Notes: generated by a model from the sequence alone, not told the origin. 64,000 bases of DNA from an uncultured Woeseiaceae bacterium (GCA_945788625.1 CALZMQ010000005.1:44543-108542); one strand, 5' to 3'; shown: positions 34,780 through 43,609, numbered from the stretch's first letter. Translations and numbers: made by a program.

Positions 34780-35733
34780 TCAGCGCGTCAGGAACGGCAA
34801 CTCTTCGTTCGCAATTCGCAGCAATTCCACGATGATCTCCGTGCGCCCCGGCTGTACGTGCCGGCCCTCGGTCCAACGCAGTTGCTTGGGTTCCTGAGCG
34901 GCGTCGAACAGCAACTGCGTCTGGTTCGCGGGTGTGCGTTCATCGTTGCGTGCCCCGACGATTATTACCGGGCGTGGCGAGACGTTTGCAACGTGTTGCC
35001 TTGTATCCAGCAACGGCCCGTACGCGATCCAGTGCAGGACGGTCGCCAGCGGATAATGCAGCATTTCGGTATCGACGCGTCGTGCGACATTTACCTCGAT
35101 CCAGAGGCGATTGTCCGCCGCGCCGTGGACCAGCATCAGACCAGTGATACGGCTGTCGCGCGCGCCGGCGGCGGCAGCAAAAGGGACGCCCAGGCTCGCG
35201 CCAACGGCGACGATTCGGGTCTCGTCCACCCATGGTTGCTCGAGCAGCCAGTCCAGGATCAGGAATACGGCAGGAATCGTGTCCAGGAACGCCTTGCGCA
35301 CCTGCGGAATCGACTCGGCGATTTGCGCCGCGCCTCGCACCTTTTCGGGGCCGTCATACGGATAGTTGACGCCGACGACCGCAAGATCGCCGACATCGCC
35401 GAACAGGTCGACGGCGTCACTGCCGGTGCGGTGTCCACCAAGCACCAACAACACCGGTAACGGCGCCCGGTTATCGGCGCTACGCACAACGCGAAACGAG
35501 ACTTCGAGGCCGGAATCCGAAACCAGCTCTACGGATTCGGAAACCTGGCCGTGAGGAGTTGTCGACGACTCTACTGCGGCGCGCTCGATGCGGCCTTTTC
35601 GCTCAGCGTACCAGTCGTCCCTGGGCAGACCGGATTCCCAGCGCAGCCATGTCAGTAGCAGCGTGATCAAGAGTACGATCAGTAGCACGGAATAGACGAG
35701 CACCAATCGCAGCCTGGCGATTATCCTGGTCAT
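34780..35733 (-). CDS. Membrane-anchored alpha/beta-hydrolase-fold protein
   Basis: The protein is 317 residues. An N-terminal hydrophobic segment (VLVYSVLLIVLLITLLL) anchors an alpha/beta-hydrolase domain to the membrane or acts as a signal anchor. LVLGGHRTGSDAV is the oxyanion-hole region, VAVGASLGVPFA resembles the nucleophile elbow with GASLG, and a late Asp/His pair lies in GARNDERTP and EGRHVQPG. The His looks right for a catalytic triad. ATG 35733 is chosen because AGGGA lies upstream; an extension of 11 codons reaches into the adjacent terminator. Substrate unknown; an esterase or dienelactone-hydrolase-like role is possible. Confidence 0.82.
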   Translation of the reverse strand: MTRIIARLRLVLVYSVLLIVLLITLLLTWLRWESGLPRDDWYAERKGRIERAAVESSTTPHGQVSESVELVSDSGLEVSFRVVRSADNRAPLPVLLVLGGHRTGSDAVDLFGDVGDLAVVGVNYPYDGPEKVRGAAQIAESIPQVRKAFLDTIPAVFLILDWLLEQPWVDETRIVAVGASLGVPFAAAAGARDSRITGLMLVHGAADNRLWIEVNVARRVDTEMLHYPLATVLHWIAYGPLLDTRQHVANVSPRPVIIVGARNDERTPANQTQLLFDAAQEPKQLRWTEGRHVQPGRTEIIVELLRIANEELPFLTR

Positions 35734-35765
35734 GCGAGGTCCCTGTTTGCGTACGAATACTCGCA

Positions 35766-35800
35766 CAAAAAAAAGGGCGAGACCCGTAAGGTCTCGCCCT
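35766..35800 (-). terminator. Intrinsic terminator of the cold-shock gene
   Basis: Eleven bases at 35774-35784 pair perfectly with 35790-35800 around a 5-base loop. On the minus strand the hairpin is followed by eight T residues. It lies 22 bp after the cold-shock stop codon and faces the right way to end that transcript before the alpha/beta-hydrolase gene. Confidence 0.92.
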
Positions 35801-35822
35801 CTCGTTCCAAGCCGGTGGATGC

Positions 35823-36029
35823 TTAGACAGCGACGATATTCTCGGCCTGCGGACCTTTCTGGCCCTGCGTTACCGTGAATTCGACTTTCTGGCCTTCGGC
35901 CAGCGTCTTGAAGCCGTCGCCAACGATGTTGCTGAAATGAGCAAATACGTCGGGGCCCGACTCCTGCTCGATGAATCCGAAGCCCTTGGCTTCGTTAAAC
36001 CACTTTACGGTTCCGGTTGTAGTAGACAT
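35823..36029 (-). CDS. Cold-shock domain protein (CspA family)
   Basis: This 68-residue single-domain OB-fold protein binds single-stranded RNA and DNA and melts RNA structure. [15 protein letters not shown] is RNP1 with its flanking strand, and VFAHFSNI is RNP2. Length and sequence are canonical for the family. ATG 36029 follows AGGAAA, and a longer frame upstream is part of the leader. A promoter about 150 bases upstream and a strong terminator downstream make this a monocistronic unit with a long leader, as in cspA, where the leader acts as a thermosensor. Confidence 0.97.
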   Translation of the reverse strand: MSTTTGTVKWFNEAKGFGFIEQESGPDVFAHFSNIVGDGFKTLAEGQKVEFTVTQGQKGPQAENIVAV

Positions 36030-36184
36030 AGAATTTCCTATTCGGTCAAAGTATGGATGGCCTTCGAAACGAAGACCGGTTGGCAAGAATTGATGCGTGT
36101 ACTTATGAAGAACAGGACGAGTTACTGCTTTAGGAACATCGTAATGGTAAACACAAATATCAGCCGATCGTTCTAGCTGCGGAA

Positions 36185-36212
36185 AGTATATGCTCCGTAT
36201 ATTTCAAGTCAA
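36185..36212 (-). promoter_or_regulatory. Sigma-70-type promoter for the cold-shock gene
   Basis: On the minus strand TTGACT (36207-36212) and TATACT (36185-36190) match the -35 and -10 consensus at five of six bases each, with a 16-base spacer. Transcription would begin near 36178, giving a leader of about 150 bases before the ATG at 36029. Such a leader length is typical of cold-induced csp genes. Confidence 0.75.
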
Positions 36213-36228
36213 TGACAATTGGCGACAG

Positions 36229-36993
36229 TTAGTCGACTTTAGTCGCGTATTTACGCCATATATACGCCACAAAGACCAGATTTACAGCCACTCCGAGCAC
36301 GCCGACCTCGGGTCCATAAATATGCGTCGCCTCGACACCCAGCGCTCCGGCCTGTTCACCGAATCCGAACAACGGGTAGTCGATAGCGTTCCAGACCGCA
36401 TGGCAAAGACTGGGCACGAGCACGGAGCCCGACATCATGCGCAGGATGCCGAATACGCCACCAATCAGGGTGGCGTTGACGAGATAGATCGGGATCTCGT
36501 CAAGCGGAACGTCGAAACCGGTATCCAGCGATATTGCAGAGATATGCCATGCCGTGAAAGCGAGTGTCGACCAGATAAGGACCTGCAATTTCGAGCGCCC
36601 TGCGCGTTCGAGGCTGGCCCATAGCCAGCCGCGGAAGAACCCTTCTTCAGTGAGCAGCACGGCCACCGTCCCCACGGTGCTCATCATGCCCATGTTGATG
36701 AAGGCCATGCGCCAGTTCGCCCCTTTCGTATCGATTGCGCCTGCAAGCAGGGCGATACCGGCGATGCAGCCGAGTACCAGGATTGGGTAGGCCAATGCCC
36801 AGCCGTAGTGATGCAGTTCGCCCCAAACGAGGCCCACGTCCCGCCTCGAGAACCTCTGCAACAACCAGAACAGCGCTGCAAGCGGAAACAGCGGCAATGC
36901 GCTGAACATCGTGTAGCCCGTTGCGTCCATCGTCGTTGTGATCGCAATGGCGACGAGCATGCCGCCAATTGCCGGCCACATTCTTCGATCCAT
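36229..36993 (-). CDS. CPBP-family intramembrane metalloprotease
   Basis: This 254-residue protein has about seven hydrophobic helices and the CPBP/Abi motif set: EEGFFRG (EExxxR) near residue 117, AWHIS, and a later His in SLCHAVWNA. These are the glutamate and histidine residues of the Rce1-type intramembrane protease site. Bacterial members process small peptides or prenylated or bacteriocin-like products, but most have no known substrate, and none is suggested by the neighbours. It sits upstream of the cold-shock gene on the same strand. Confidence 0.9.
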   Translation of the reverse strand: MDRRMWPAIGGMLVAIAITTTMDATGYTMFSALPLFPLAALFWLLQRFSRRDVGLVWGELHHYGWALAYPILVLGCIAGIALLAGAIDTKGANWRMAFINMGMMSTVGTVAVLLTEEGFFRGWLWASLERAGRSKLQVLIWSTLAFTAWHISAISLDTGFDVPLDEIPIYLVNATLIGGVFGILRMMSGSVLVPSLCHAVWNAIDYPLFGFGEQAGALGVEATHIYGPEVGVLGVAVNLVFVAYIWRKYATKVD

Positions 36994-37074
36994 GATGTGT
37001 CTCCCCGCTACCTTGATTAAAGATGCACGTGGTCGCGGATTGGATGCAAGACCGTTGCCTGGGAAGGCGTGGCG

Positions 37075-38547
37075 TCAGGCGGCGTCGCGGTACACGGGCA
37101 ATTCGAACTCGAATCGCGTGCCGGTATCGACTTTGCTTTCGACTGTGATGCGGCTCTCGTGCAGATCGAGAATACGTTTGACGATTGCGAGCCCGAGCCC
37201 CGACGATTCGGATCGCGCTTCCTCACCCTGCACGGTACGGTAGAAGCGATCGAAAATGCGCGGAATGTCCTTGTCGTGTATGCCGGATCCCGTATCGGAT
37301 ACGGCAACGGCGACCGCTTGCTGGCGATCGGAAATGGAAAGCGTGACCGTACCGCCGTCGGGGGTAAAGTGTATGGCATTTCTCACCAGGTTCTCCAACA
37401 CGCGCTGGATCAGGCCGATATCGCCTAGCGTAAAAGAGGAACAGGAATTCAGCTCCACGGCCATTTCGATGCCTTTGCTCTCGGCTTCGAGGTGAAACTC
37501 CTGCGCCACATCCTGGACGAGTTCAGGTAAGGAGAATGCCTCGACATTGGGAGTGACGCTCGCCGAGTCGAGTTTTGACAGCTCGAAAAGGTCTCCGATC
37601 AGCACGCCCAGCCGGGCAGCGTGTTTTCTTGCGATATTCAGGAATCGTTGCCTTTCTTCGTCCGGCAACGAGTCGTCGCGGATGATCAGTGTCTCGAGGT
37701 AACCCTGCATTGCCGACAGCGGCGTGCGCAGGTCATGGGAGATGTTGGAAACCAGTTCCCTTCGCAGATGATCGTTCTCCTTCAATTGTTCGATTTGTGC
37801 ATTGATCTGCCCGGACATGCCGATGAACGAACGTGCGAGCTGGTCTATCTCATCCCCGGCGTGAGCCGGCGGCACAATTTCGGGCTGCAGCTCGAATCCC
37901 GATGCGCTGACGCGCCGCATATCCGCGCTCAGGCGCTTGAGGCGTTTCGTCAGCACGCTGAATACCAGGAATCCGACGAGTACCGTGAACAGGACTATCA
38001 CCACCGCCAGGTAGAAACTGGTGGTGCCGATGTAAGAAGCACCGAGGTCGTTAGCGAGCGCCTCGTAATTCTGTCCGCCGAGCACAACGTAAAGATAGCC
38101 CTGCAGGCCGTCATCGGTACGCACCTCGGCGGCGGAAAACACCTTTTTCAGGCTGCTGCGCGGATCGTCTCCCCGTATGGGCGGTTGGACCGAACCGTCG
38201 ATTAGCGCGCGCAGCGGCGCGAGATCAACCTGCCGCTTCCTGACCGACTCGTCCGGCAGTGCGTGTCCCAGGATTTTGCCACTGGTGTCCAGCAGGTAGA
38301 TCTCGGCTGTAGGATTAATGACCATCGCATGACTCGCAAGCTCGGCGAGGCTGTCGAGATCGGGAGTCCCGTCGACGATCAGATTGCGTTGTCCGGTCAC
38401 ATACATTGCAATAGGCGCATTCAATCGCTGCGTCAGCTCCTCGTAATAGTTTCGCGTGTTGATACGATCGAGGACGAAAAACGCCGAGCCCATGGCAACG
38501 ACGATGACGACGAGTGCGATCGAAAGCCTGGCAAGGAGCGAGTGCAC
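37075..38547 (-). CDS. Sensor histidine kinase
   Basis: This protein of about 490 residues has a first membrane helix (LSIALVVIVVAMGSAFFVL), a periplasmic sensor of about 140 residues, a second helix (TSFYLAVVIVLFTVLVGFLVFSV in two parts), HAMP and HisKA with NISHDLRTPLSAM. The HATPase domain shows NLVRNAIHFTPDGG, DTGSGI and SSGLGLAIVKRI. It autophosphorylates and should drive the OmpR-type regulator just upstream. GTG 38547 follows the regulator stop by four bases and is preferred to GTG 38598, which would overlap the regulator by 47 bp; neither has a clear RBS. Confidence 0.92.
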   Translation of the reverse strand: MHSLLARLSIALVVIVVAMGSAFFVLDRINTRNYYEELTQRLNAPIAMYVTGQRNLIVDGTPDLDSLAELASHAMVINPTAEIYLLDTSGKILGHALPDESVRKRQVDLAPLRALIDGSVQPPIRGDDPRSSLKKVFSAAEVRTDDGLQGYLYVVLGGQNYEALANDLGASYIGTTSFYLAVVIVLFTVLVGFLVFSVLTKRLKRLSADMRRVSASGFELQPEIVPPAHAGDEIDQLARSFIGMSGQINAQIEQLKENDHLRRELVSNISHDLRTPLSAMQGYLETLIIRDDSLPDEERQRFLNIARKHAARLGVLIGDLFELSKLDSASVTPNVEAFSLPELVQDVAQEFHLEAESKGIEMAVELNSCSSFTLGDIGLIQRVLENLVRNAIHFTPDGGTVTLSISDRQQAVAVAVSDTGSGIHDKDIPRIFDRFYRTVQGEEARSESSGLGLAIVKRILDLHESRITVESKVDTGTRFEFELPVYRDAA

Positions 38548-38551
38548 GTGC

Positions 38552-39280
38552 TTATGCGGCGCTTGCGCTGCTGTCGGCGGAGAACTTGTAGCCGACACCC
38601 CAAACCGTCACGATCATTTTCGGCTCGGATGGGTTGTTTTCAATTTTCGCGCGCAAGCGGTTGATGTGGGAATTGACGGTATGTTCGTAGCCTTCGTGGC
38701 CATATCCCCATACCTTGTCGAGGAGGTCCGCGCGTCGAAAGACGTGTCCTGGATGGCGAGCGAAGTGATCGAGTAAATCGAATTCGCGCGCGGTCAATTC
38801 AATCTGCCGGCCGGCCAGCAAAACCTCGCGGCGCGTTGCATCGATGCTCAAATCCCCCGCCTGGATCACAGTGGCGCGTTCGTTGCTGATATTGACCGTT
38901 TTCTGCAGGCTCTCGATGCGCCGGAACATTGCCCGGACACGTGCGACCAGTTCGAGTACGCTGAACGGCTTCGTCAGGTAATCGTCGGCGCCCGTTTCCA
39001 GGCCCAGCACGCGGTCCAGTTCGGACGACTTGGACGTCAGCATCAAGATCGGCTGATAGGCGCGATCGCGCCTGATTGCGCGGCAGATTTGGAGGCCGTC
39101 CGGCCCGGGCAGGCGGAGGTCGAGGACAATGAGCGCCCATTGCTCGCTGCTCGCGAGCCGCAGACCTTCATAACCATCGTTTGCGATTACCGCTTCGTCG
39201 CATAACTCGCCCAGGTGCAGCGCCACGAGTTCGGCAATATCCCGTTCATCCTCGACAATTAGAATACGTCGACCGGCCAT
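38552..39280 (-). CDS. OmpR/PhoB-family response regulator
   Basis: This 242-residue protein has a receiver domain (RILIVEDERD, acceptor Asp in ALIVLDLRLP, Lys in DDYLTKPF) and a winged-helix DNA-binding domain (LTAREFDLLDHFARHPGHVFRR, shown here in two parts, then VNSHINRLRAKIE and TVWGVGYKF). ATG 39280 is preceded by GGAGGAT. It is followed directly by its partner kinase. The operon lies next to the divergent aldo-keto reductase gene, a possible target only by position. Confidence 0.94.
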   Translation of the reverse strand: MAGRRILIVEDERDIAELVALHLGELCDEAVIANDGYEGLRLASSEQWALIVLDLRLPGPDGLQICRAIRRDRAYQPILMLTSKSSELDRVLGLETGADDYLTKPFSVLELVARVRAMFRRIESLQKTVNISNERATVIQAGDLSIDATRREVLLAGRQIELTAREFDLLDHFARHPGHVFRRADLLDKVWGYGHEGYEHTVNSHINRLRAKIENNPSEPKMIVTVWGVGYKFSADSSASAA

Positions 39281-39397
39281 ACCATCCTCCGTTGCTGGAT
39301 AATAGACCGGAGACTTCACAAAATTATCACAGCGAAGTCGCTGATCGCCTGTACTACAATCAATCCGACTGTTCAATTGCCGTTCAAGGGGCCGGGC

Positions 39398-40291
39398 ATG
39401 ACAAATCGTAGGGAGTTCCTTCGTGGTACAGGCGCAGCGGCTTTCGCCACGCTGGCGCCACAGCTGTCCGTCGCGGCGCAGCGAAAAGTGGCGACGCGCC
39501 GCATTCCAGGATCGGACGAACGCCTGGCGGTCGTTGGACTCGGTAATTCGAGCGTATTTCGGCAGCCAGACTCGGGCGCCTCCAAACAACTACTGCAGAC
39601 TTTTTTCGAACACGGTGGCGGCTACATCGACTGCCGTGGTGACAGCGCGTTCCATGTTGCGGCAGTGGCCAAGACCCTGGGACGGTCGAACAATGCGTTT
39701 CTTGGCGGTTACTTCAATGGTGGAGACCCGGCCGGGTCCGAAACCACCGCGCAGCGGCTTCGCGCAATCAAGGGCACGAAATCGCTGGACCTGATGCACA
39801 CTGTCCCGGAAGACGGCGTTCCAAATTGGGACGTATTCCGGCGCTGGAAAGACGATGGCCTGACGCGCTTTATCGGGCTCGCGCGGCACAAAGCAACTTA
39901 CTACGAGGCAATGATGAAGGTAATGTCGACGGGTACGATGGACTTCGTCCAGGTGAACCTGTCGCCGCTGGAAACCGAGGCAGAGGACCGGATTTTGCCT
40001 ATGGCGATGGAGCATGGAGTAGCAGTCACGACGAACCGGCCGTTTATCAATGGCCGGTATTTCCCGATAGTCAAAGGGCGTGCACTGCCCGCGTGGGCGG
40101 TCGAGTTCGATTGCACGAGTTGGGCGCAGTTCTCGATCAAGTACATCCTGTCGCATCCTGCTGTCGTGTGCGTGCTTACGGAGACGTCGAAACAGAAACA
40201 CCTGCTCGACAACCTGGGCGGAGGAATCGGTCGTTTACCCGATGAGAAGACCCGTAAAAAGATGCGCGACCTCGTGAAGAGTTTCAGCTGA
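39398..40291 (+). CDS. Tat-exported aldo/keto-reductase-like protein, atypical active site
   Basis: This 297-residue protein starts with a twin-arginine signal (NRREFLRGTGAAAF to SVAA), so it should be exported folded. The rest has the aldo/keto reductase barrel. By eye only part of the Asp-Tyr-Lys-His tetrad is kept: YIDC has the Asp and LDLMH the His, while the Tyr appears as Ser and the Lys (usual TK) as Tyr in LGGYF. It may bind a nucleotide or ligand without standard reductase chemistry. ATG 39398 follows AAGGGG. The stop overlaps the GST ATG (TGATG), which suggests a two-gene operon. Confidence 0.85.
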   Translation: MTNRREFLRGTGAAAFATLAPQLSVAAQRKVATRRIPGSDERLAVVGLGNSSVFRQPDSGASKQLLQTFFEHGGGYIDCRGDSAFHVAAVAKTLGRSNNAFLGGYFNGGDPAGSETTAQRLRAIKGTKSLDLMHTVPEDGVPNWDVFRRWKDDGLTRFIGLARHKATYYEAMMKVMSTGTMDFVQVNLSPLETEAEDRILPMAMEHGVAVTTNRPFINGRYFPIVKGRALPAWAVEFDCTSWAQFSIKYILSHPAVVCVLTETSKQKHLLDNLGGGIGRLPDEKTRKKMRDLVKSFS

Positions 40292-40977
40292 TGATTACTG
40301 TTCACCATCTCGAAAACTCACGATCTCAACGCATTCTCTGGCTGCTCGAGGAGCTCGGTGTCGACTACGAAATTAAAAAGTATAATCGCGACCCCGAAAC
40401 GAGTCTGGCGCCAAAAGAACTCGAAGCCGTACATCCCCTGGGGAAGTCGCCCATCGTCAGCGACGGGGAGGATACGATCGCGGAATCCGGAGCGATCATC
40501 GAGTACCTCGTAGGCAAGTACGATACCGGCCGCCTACGGCCGGCGGAAGGAACGCCCGGCCGCCTGGCATACACCTACTGGTTGCACTATGCCGAAGGCA
40601 GCTTTGCGCCATTGATGATTCTCTCACTTATCCTGTCGCGGATCGAGAATGCGCCGGTGCCGTTCTTCCTCAAGCCGGTAACCCGCGGCATCGCCCGCAA
40701 AGTACGTGACGGTTATCTCGACAATACTCTGAAACGGAACCTCGACTTCATTGAGTCGACACTGGGCGGCACAACGTGGTTTTGCGGTAACGAGTTGACG
40801 GCTGCCGACATCCAGATGAGTTTCGCGGTCGAAGCCGCCGATGCGCGCGCAGAGTTGAGCAACGGCTATCCGAATCTCGCCAGATACCTCGCACGCATGC
40901 GTGCGCTGCCGGCGTACCAAAGCGCGCTCGAGAAAGGCGGGCCGTACGAGTTGCTCGGCACCGCCTCGAAAAAGTAG
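40291..40977 (+). CDS. Glutathione S-transferase
   Basis: This 228-residue protein has a thioredoxin-like N-terminal domain (ITVHHLENSRSQRILWLLEE) and the glutathione-binding HPLGKSPIV and ESGAIIEYL motifs, then an all-helical C-terminal domain (TWFCGNELTAADIQMSF). Family members conjugate glutathione to electrophiles or reduce peroxides. The first-helix Ser in NSRSQ is a plausible catalytic residue. It is translationally linked to the Tat-exported aldo/keto reductase-like gene by a TGATG overlap. The convergent TauE gene abuts its stop. Confidence 0.93.
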   Translation: MITVHHLENSRSQRILWLLEELGVDYEIKKYNRDPETSLAPKELEAVHPLGKSPIVSDGEDTIAESGAIIEYLVGKYDTGRLRPAEGTPGRLAYTYWLHYAEGSFAPLMILSLILSRIENAPVPFFLKPVTRGIARKVRDGYLDNTLKRNLDFIESTLGGTTWFCGNELTAADIQMSFAVEAADARAELSNGYPNLARYLARMRALPAYQSALEKGGPYELLGTASKK

Positions 40978-41766
40978 TCAGACGGTTCGAAAGCCCGACA
41001 CGTCCGCGATCAGTTTGATTTCCATCACCACGAAGAGCGCGATCAGGAGCCGCTGAAAGACGGTGTGTGAGACCTTTGCCGCCAGGCGGGTGCCGACATG
41101 CGTGAATACCAGGGTCGGCAGGAGAGCGATGAGGCCCAGGCCAATCCTCTCCGAAGTGAATAGTCCGATGCCGGATGCCGCCGCCAACTGCGCGGTCGAA
41201 AAAACCAGGAATGCGCTGGCAACCAGGAATGCGTAAGCAAGCGGTTCCACTGATTTGCGGCCATGGAAGTAGGGCGCAACGATATGCGCCGATACGCCCG
41301 TCGCGCCCTGGATGGCACCGGCAGTGACGCCTGCAACGGCTGCAGCCGACGTCGTTGCCGGAAACTTCGACCACAGGACGTTGCCGAACGCGTATTGTGC
41401 CAGGTACAGGGCGAGCCATGCCGCAAGAACCAATTTCAGCCACCGGTCGTCGACGACGGCCAGCAAGTGCGTGCCGGCAACTCCGCCGAAAAACCCGGCG
41501 ACCAGGAACGGCCGATGCGCCCGTAACAGGGAAACGAAGCGCCTGTGCGTGCGCACCAGCCACAGGTTGGACCCAAGGACCGGGACGATCATCAGCACCA
41601 CCGCTTCTTCCACCGACGTGAATGCCGCGATGGCGGGAACGGCGACGAGCGGCAGACCGACACCGGTGATGCCCTTGATGAGTGAACCGAGCGAAATCGC
41701 GATAAAGACAACTGCGATCAGCGAGGCGCTGACTGAGCTCAATTCCGGAATCCTTGCCTCCTTCAC
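40978..41766 (-). CDS. TauE/SafE-family membrane permease
   Basis: This protein of up to 262 residues has about eight hydrophobic helices and the family's glycine-rich signatures (SLIKGITGVGLPLVAVP near residue 28, and GAIQGATGVSAHIVAPY mid-protein). The family exports sulfite, sulfoacetate or other organosulfur and oxyanions; substrate unknown. AAGGAGG lies at 41757-41763, inside the first codons, so translation may start at TTG 41742 rather than GTG 41766. It diverges from the YbjQ pair. Confidence 0.88.
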   Translation of the reverse strand: MKEARIPELSSVSASLIAVVFIAISLGSLIKGITGVGLPLVAVPAIAAFTSVEEAVVLMIVPVLGSNLWLVRTHRRFVSLLRAHRPFLVAGFFGGVAGTHLLAVVDDRWLKLVLAAWLALYLAQYAFGNVLWSKFPATTSAAAVAGVTAGAIQGATGVSAHIVAPYFHGRKSVEPLAYAFLVASAFLVFSTAQLAAASGIGLFTSERIGLGLIALLPTLVFTHVGTRLAAKVSHTVFQRLLIALFVVMEIKLIADVSGFRTV

Positions 41767-41904
41767 TCTTAATTGGTCGGCGGCGCAGTGCGTAGCGTAC
41801 TACAGGCGGCGTGCCTGCCGAAGCACGATGCATCCTGCCGATTTCGTGGGGCGGTGTTAGTATTGGGCGCAGCGAATTCACGCAACGCCCTGACAGGAGT
41901 TTCA

Positions 41905-42243
41905 ATGGACCTCAATCAAACCAACACAATCGCGATCAGCAATACCGAGAGCATTCCAGGCCGCAAGATCGTCGAATTCTACGGCGTGGTTACCGGAAAC
42001 ACGGTCCGTGCCAAGCATGTCGGCCGCGACATCATGGCCGGCCTGAAAAACATAGTCGGCGGCGAACTCAAGGGTTATACGGAGTTGCTGCAGGATTCGC
42101 GCAAGGAGGCGACGTCCCGCATGATCGAACAAGCTCAATCGATGGGCGCGAATGCCGTCGTCAACGTTCGATTTGCAACGAGTTCGATTTCGCAGGGCGC
42201 CGCCGAGTTGTTCGCCTACGGCACTGCGGTCCGGGTGGCGTGA
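41905..42243 (+). CDS. YbjQ/DUF74-family protein 1
   Basis: This 112-residue cytoplasmic protein matches the YbjQ (DUF74) fold, a small pentameric domain sometimes described as heavy-metal binding. PGRKIVEFYGVVTGNTV, the ELKGYTELLQDSRKEA helix, and MGANAVVNVRFATSS are the family landmarks. Its function is not established. ATG 41905 follows CAGGAG. It is the first of two YbjQ-type genes one base apart, followed by an M48 protease. Confidence 0.93.
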   Translation: MDLNQTNTIAISNTESIPGRKIVEFYGVVTGNTVRAKHVGRDIMAGLKNIVGGELKGYTELLQDSRKEATSRMIEQAQSMGANAVVNVRFATSSISQGAAELFAYGTAVRVA

Positions 42244-42244
42244 T

Positions 42245-42739
42245 ATGGAAGACTTTCTCCAGACCCTGGAAATCTTCTTCAACTTCGGGCTGCCGCTGCT
42301 CATTCTCATGGTTGCCTATTTCGTGGGCAGCACCATCGAGAAGAGACATTTCAAGAATATTTGCGAGCGCGAGGACGATCTGCATGGTTTTCCCGTGGTT
42401 TCGTTCGATACGATGCCCGAGGACTGGAATGTCTCATCCTGTAACATGGTTACAGGCAGCATTGTCATATCGCTGGACTACTTCAAGCGCGTCATCGCAG
42501 GATTGCGGGGACTGATTGGCGGCCGAATCAAGACCTACGAGCCCTTGCTCGAGCGGGCGCGACGCGAGGCGCTGTTGCGCATGACGGAGTCCGCGCGCGA
42601 GCAGGGCTATGACGCCGTTTTTAACGTGCGGCTGGAGACGTCGCGTCTTGCAAACGCACGGCGTGACGGTAAAGGGACCGCCGGCGTCGAAATGCTGGCG
42701 TTCGGCACTGCGGTCAAGTTCGCGAGCCGCTTCGGATAG
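42245..42739 (+). CDS. YbjQ-family protein 2 with N-terminal membrane helix
   Basis: This 164-residue protein has a YbjQ-like domain at its C-terminus (KTYEPLLERARREAL and GYDAVFNVRLETS parallel the first gene). It is preceded by a hydrophobic helix (FFNFGLPLLILMVAYFVG) and a linker with two Cys (ERE region and SSCNMVTGSIV), so it should be membrane-anchored with the YbjQ domain probably in the cytoplasm. It starts 1 bp after the first YbjQ stop and ends 7 bp before the M48 protease GTG. The arrangement suggests a soluble and a membrane-bound YbjQ working together. Confidence 0.88.
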   Translation: MEDFLQTLEIFFNFGLPLLILMVAYFVGSTIEKRHFKNICEREDDLHGFPVVSFDTMPEDWNVSSCNMVTGSIVISLDYFKRVIAGLRGLIGGRIKTYEPLLERARREALLRMTESAREQGYDAVFNVRLETSRLANARRDGKGTAGVEMLAFGTAVKFASRFG

Positions 42740-42746
42740 ACGCATA

Positions 42747-43556
42747 GTGAAATTCGTTGCGAAGAAACCGCGCGAAGGGATCAATGTCAGCGACGTGCAT
42801 CCGCTCGTGGAAGCCGGCACGCTTGTTGTGGGACTTACCCTGATCTTCGTGTTCATCGCGCTGCTACTGATATTCCTGATCGAGATAGCGCTGTATTTCG
42901 TCTCGGACGAAACCGAGGCCGAGTTATTTGCAGACTGGCTGCCCGAAGACCTGGTCGCGGTATCGCCGGCAGACGATCGACTGTACGAAACGCAGTTGCT
43001 GCTCGATCGTCTCTCGAGTCACTGGATCGACACGCCGTATACGTTCCGGCTGGAAATCGACGATTCCGAAGTCGCCAACGCGATGGCATTGCCCGGGGGC
43101 CTTGTCGTTGTCACGGAGGGGCTGTTGGACAAGGTCGAGTCCGAGAACGAACTGGCTTTCGTACTCGGACACGAACTGGGCCATTTCAGAAACAGGGATC
43201 ACATACGCGCACTGGGACGCGGAATCGTGCTGTCATTGTTCTTTGCGGTCGTCACGGGTAATGACGTCGCCGGCCTCGGAATCAAGGCGACCGACGTAAC
43301 GCTGCGTGGTTTCAGTCGCAAGCAGGAGTCGGCGGCCGATGAATTCGGCCTGTCCCTGGTGCATGCCGAGTACGGTCATGTCAACGAAGCCTGGCGCCTG
43401 TTCGAGCGTTGGGACTCGGAACAGGACTCGAGCCCCGGTATTGTGACCTACCTTTCGACGCACCCGCAGGCGGGCAATCGCGTCGAGGACCTGAAATTGC
43501 TCGCGGACCGCGAGGGATGGCAGGTGCAGGGAGACGTCCGCGCCCTGCAATGGTAA
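42747..43556 (+). CDS. M48-family metalloprotease
   Basis: This 269-residue protein has a membrane helix (LTLIFVFIALLLIFLIEIAL) and an M48 catalytic domain: HELGH is the zinc-binding HExxH, and the third ligand Glu lies in QESAADEFG. STHPQAGNRVEDL closes the domain as in YcaL/LoiP-type proteases. It probably cleaves envelope proteins. GTG 42747 is chosen as the first start after the YbjQ 2 stop. It is the third gene of the YbjQ operon. Confidence 0.9.
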   Translation: MKFVAKKPREGINVSDVHPLVEAGTLVVGLTLIFVFIALLLIFLIEIALYFVSDETEAELFADWLPEDLVAVSPADDRLYETQLLLDRLSSHWIDTPYTFRLEIDDSEVANAMALPGGLVVVTEGLLDKVESENELAFVLGHELGHFRNRDHIRALGRGIVLSLFFAVVTGNDVAGLGIKATDVTLRGFSRKQESAADEFGLSLVHAEYGHVNEAWRLFERWDSEQDSSPGIVTYLSTHPQAGNRVEDLKLLADREGWQVQGDVRALQW

Positions 43557-43575
43557 CGAAGCACAAATGCCTCCG

Positions 43576-43609
43576 AAAAAAAAGCCCCGCCACCTCTCGG
43601 TGACGGGGC
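43576..43609 (-). terminator. Intrinsic terminator for the DUF4382-like lipoprotein gene
   Basis: Eleven bases at 43584-43594 pair with 43599-43609 with one mismatch and a 4-base loop. On the minus strand the hairpin is followed by eight T residues (43576-43583). It lies about 50 bp past the lipoprotein stop and also sits after the convergent M48 gene. Confidence 0.88.
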
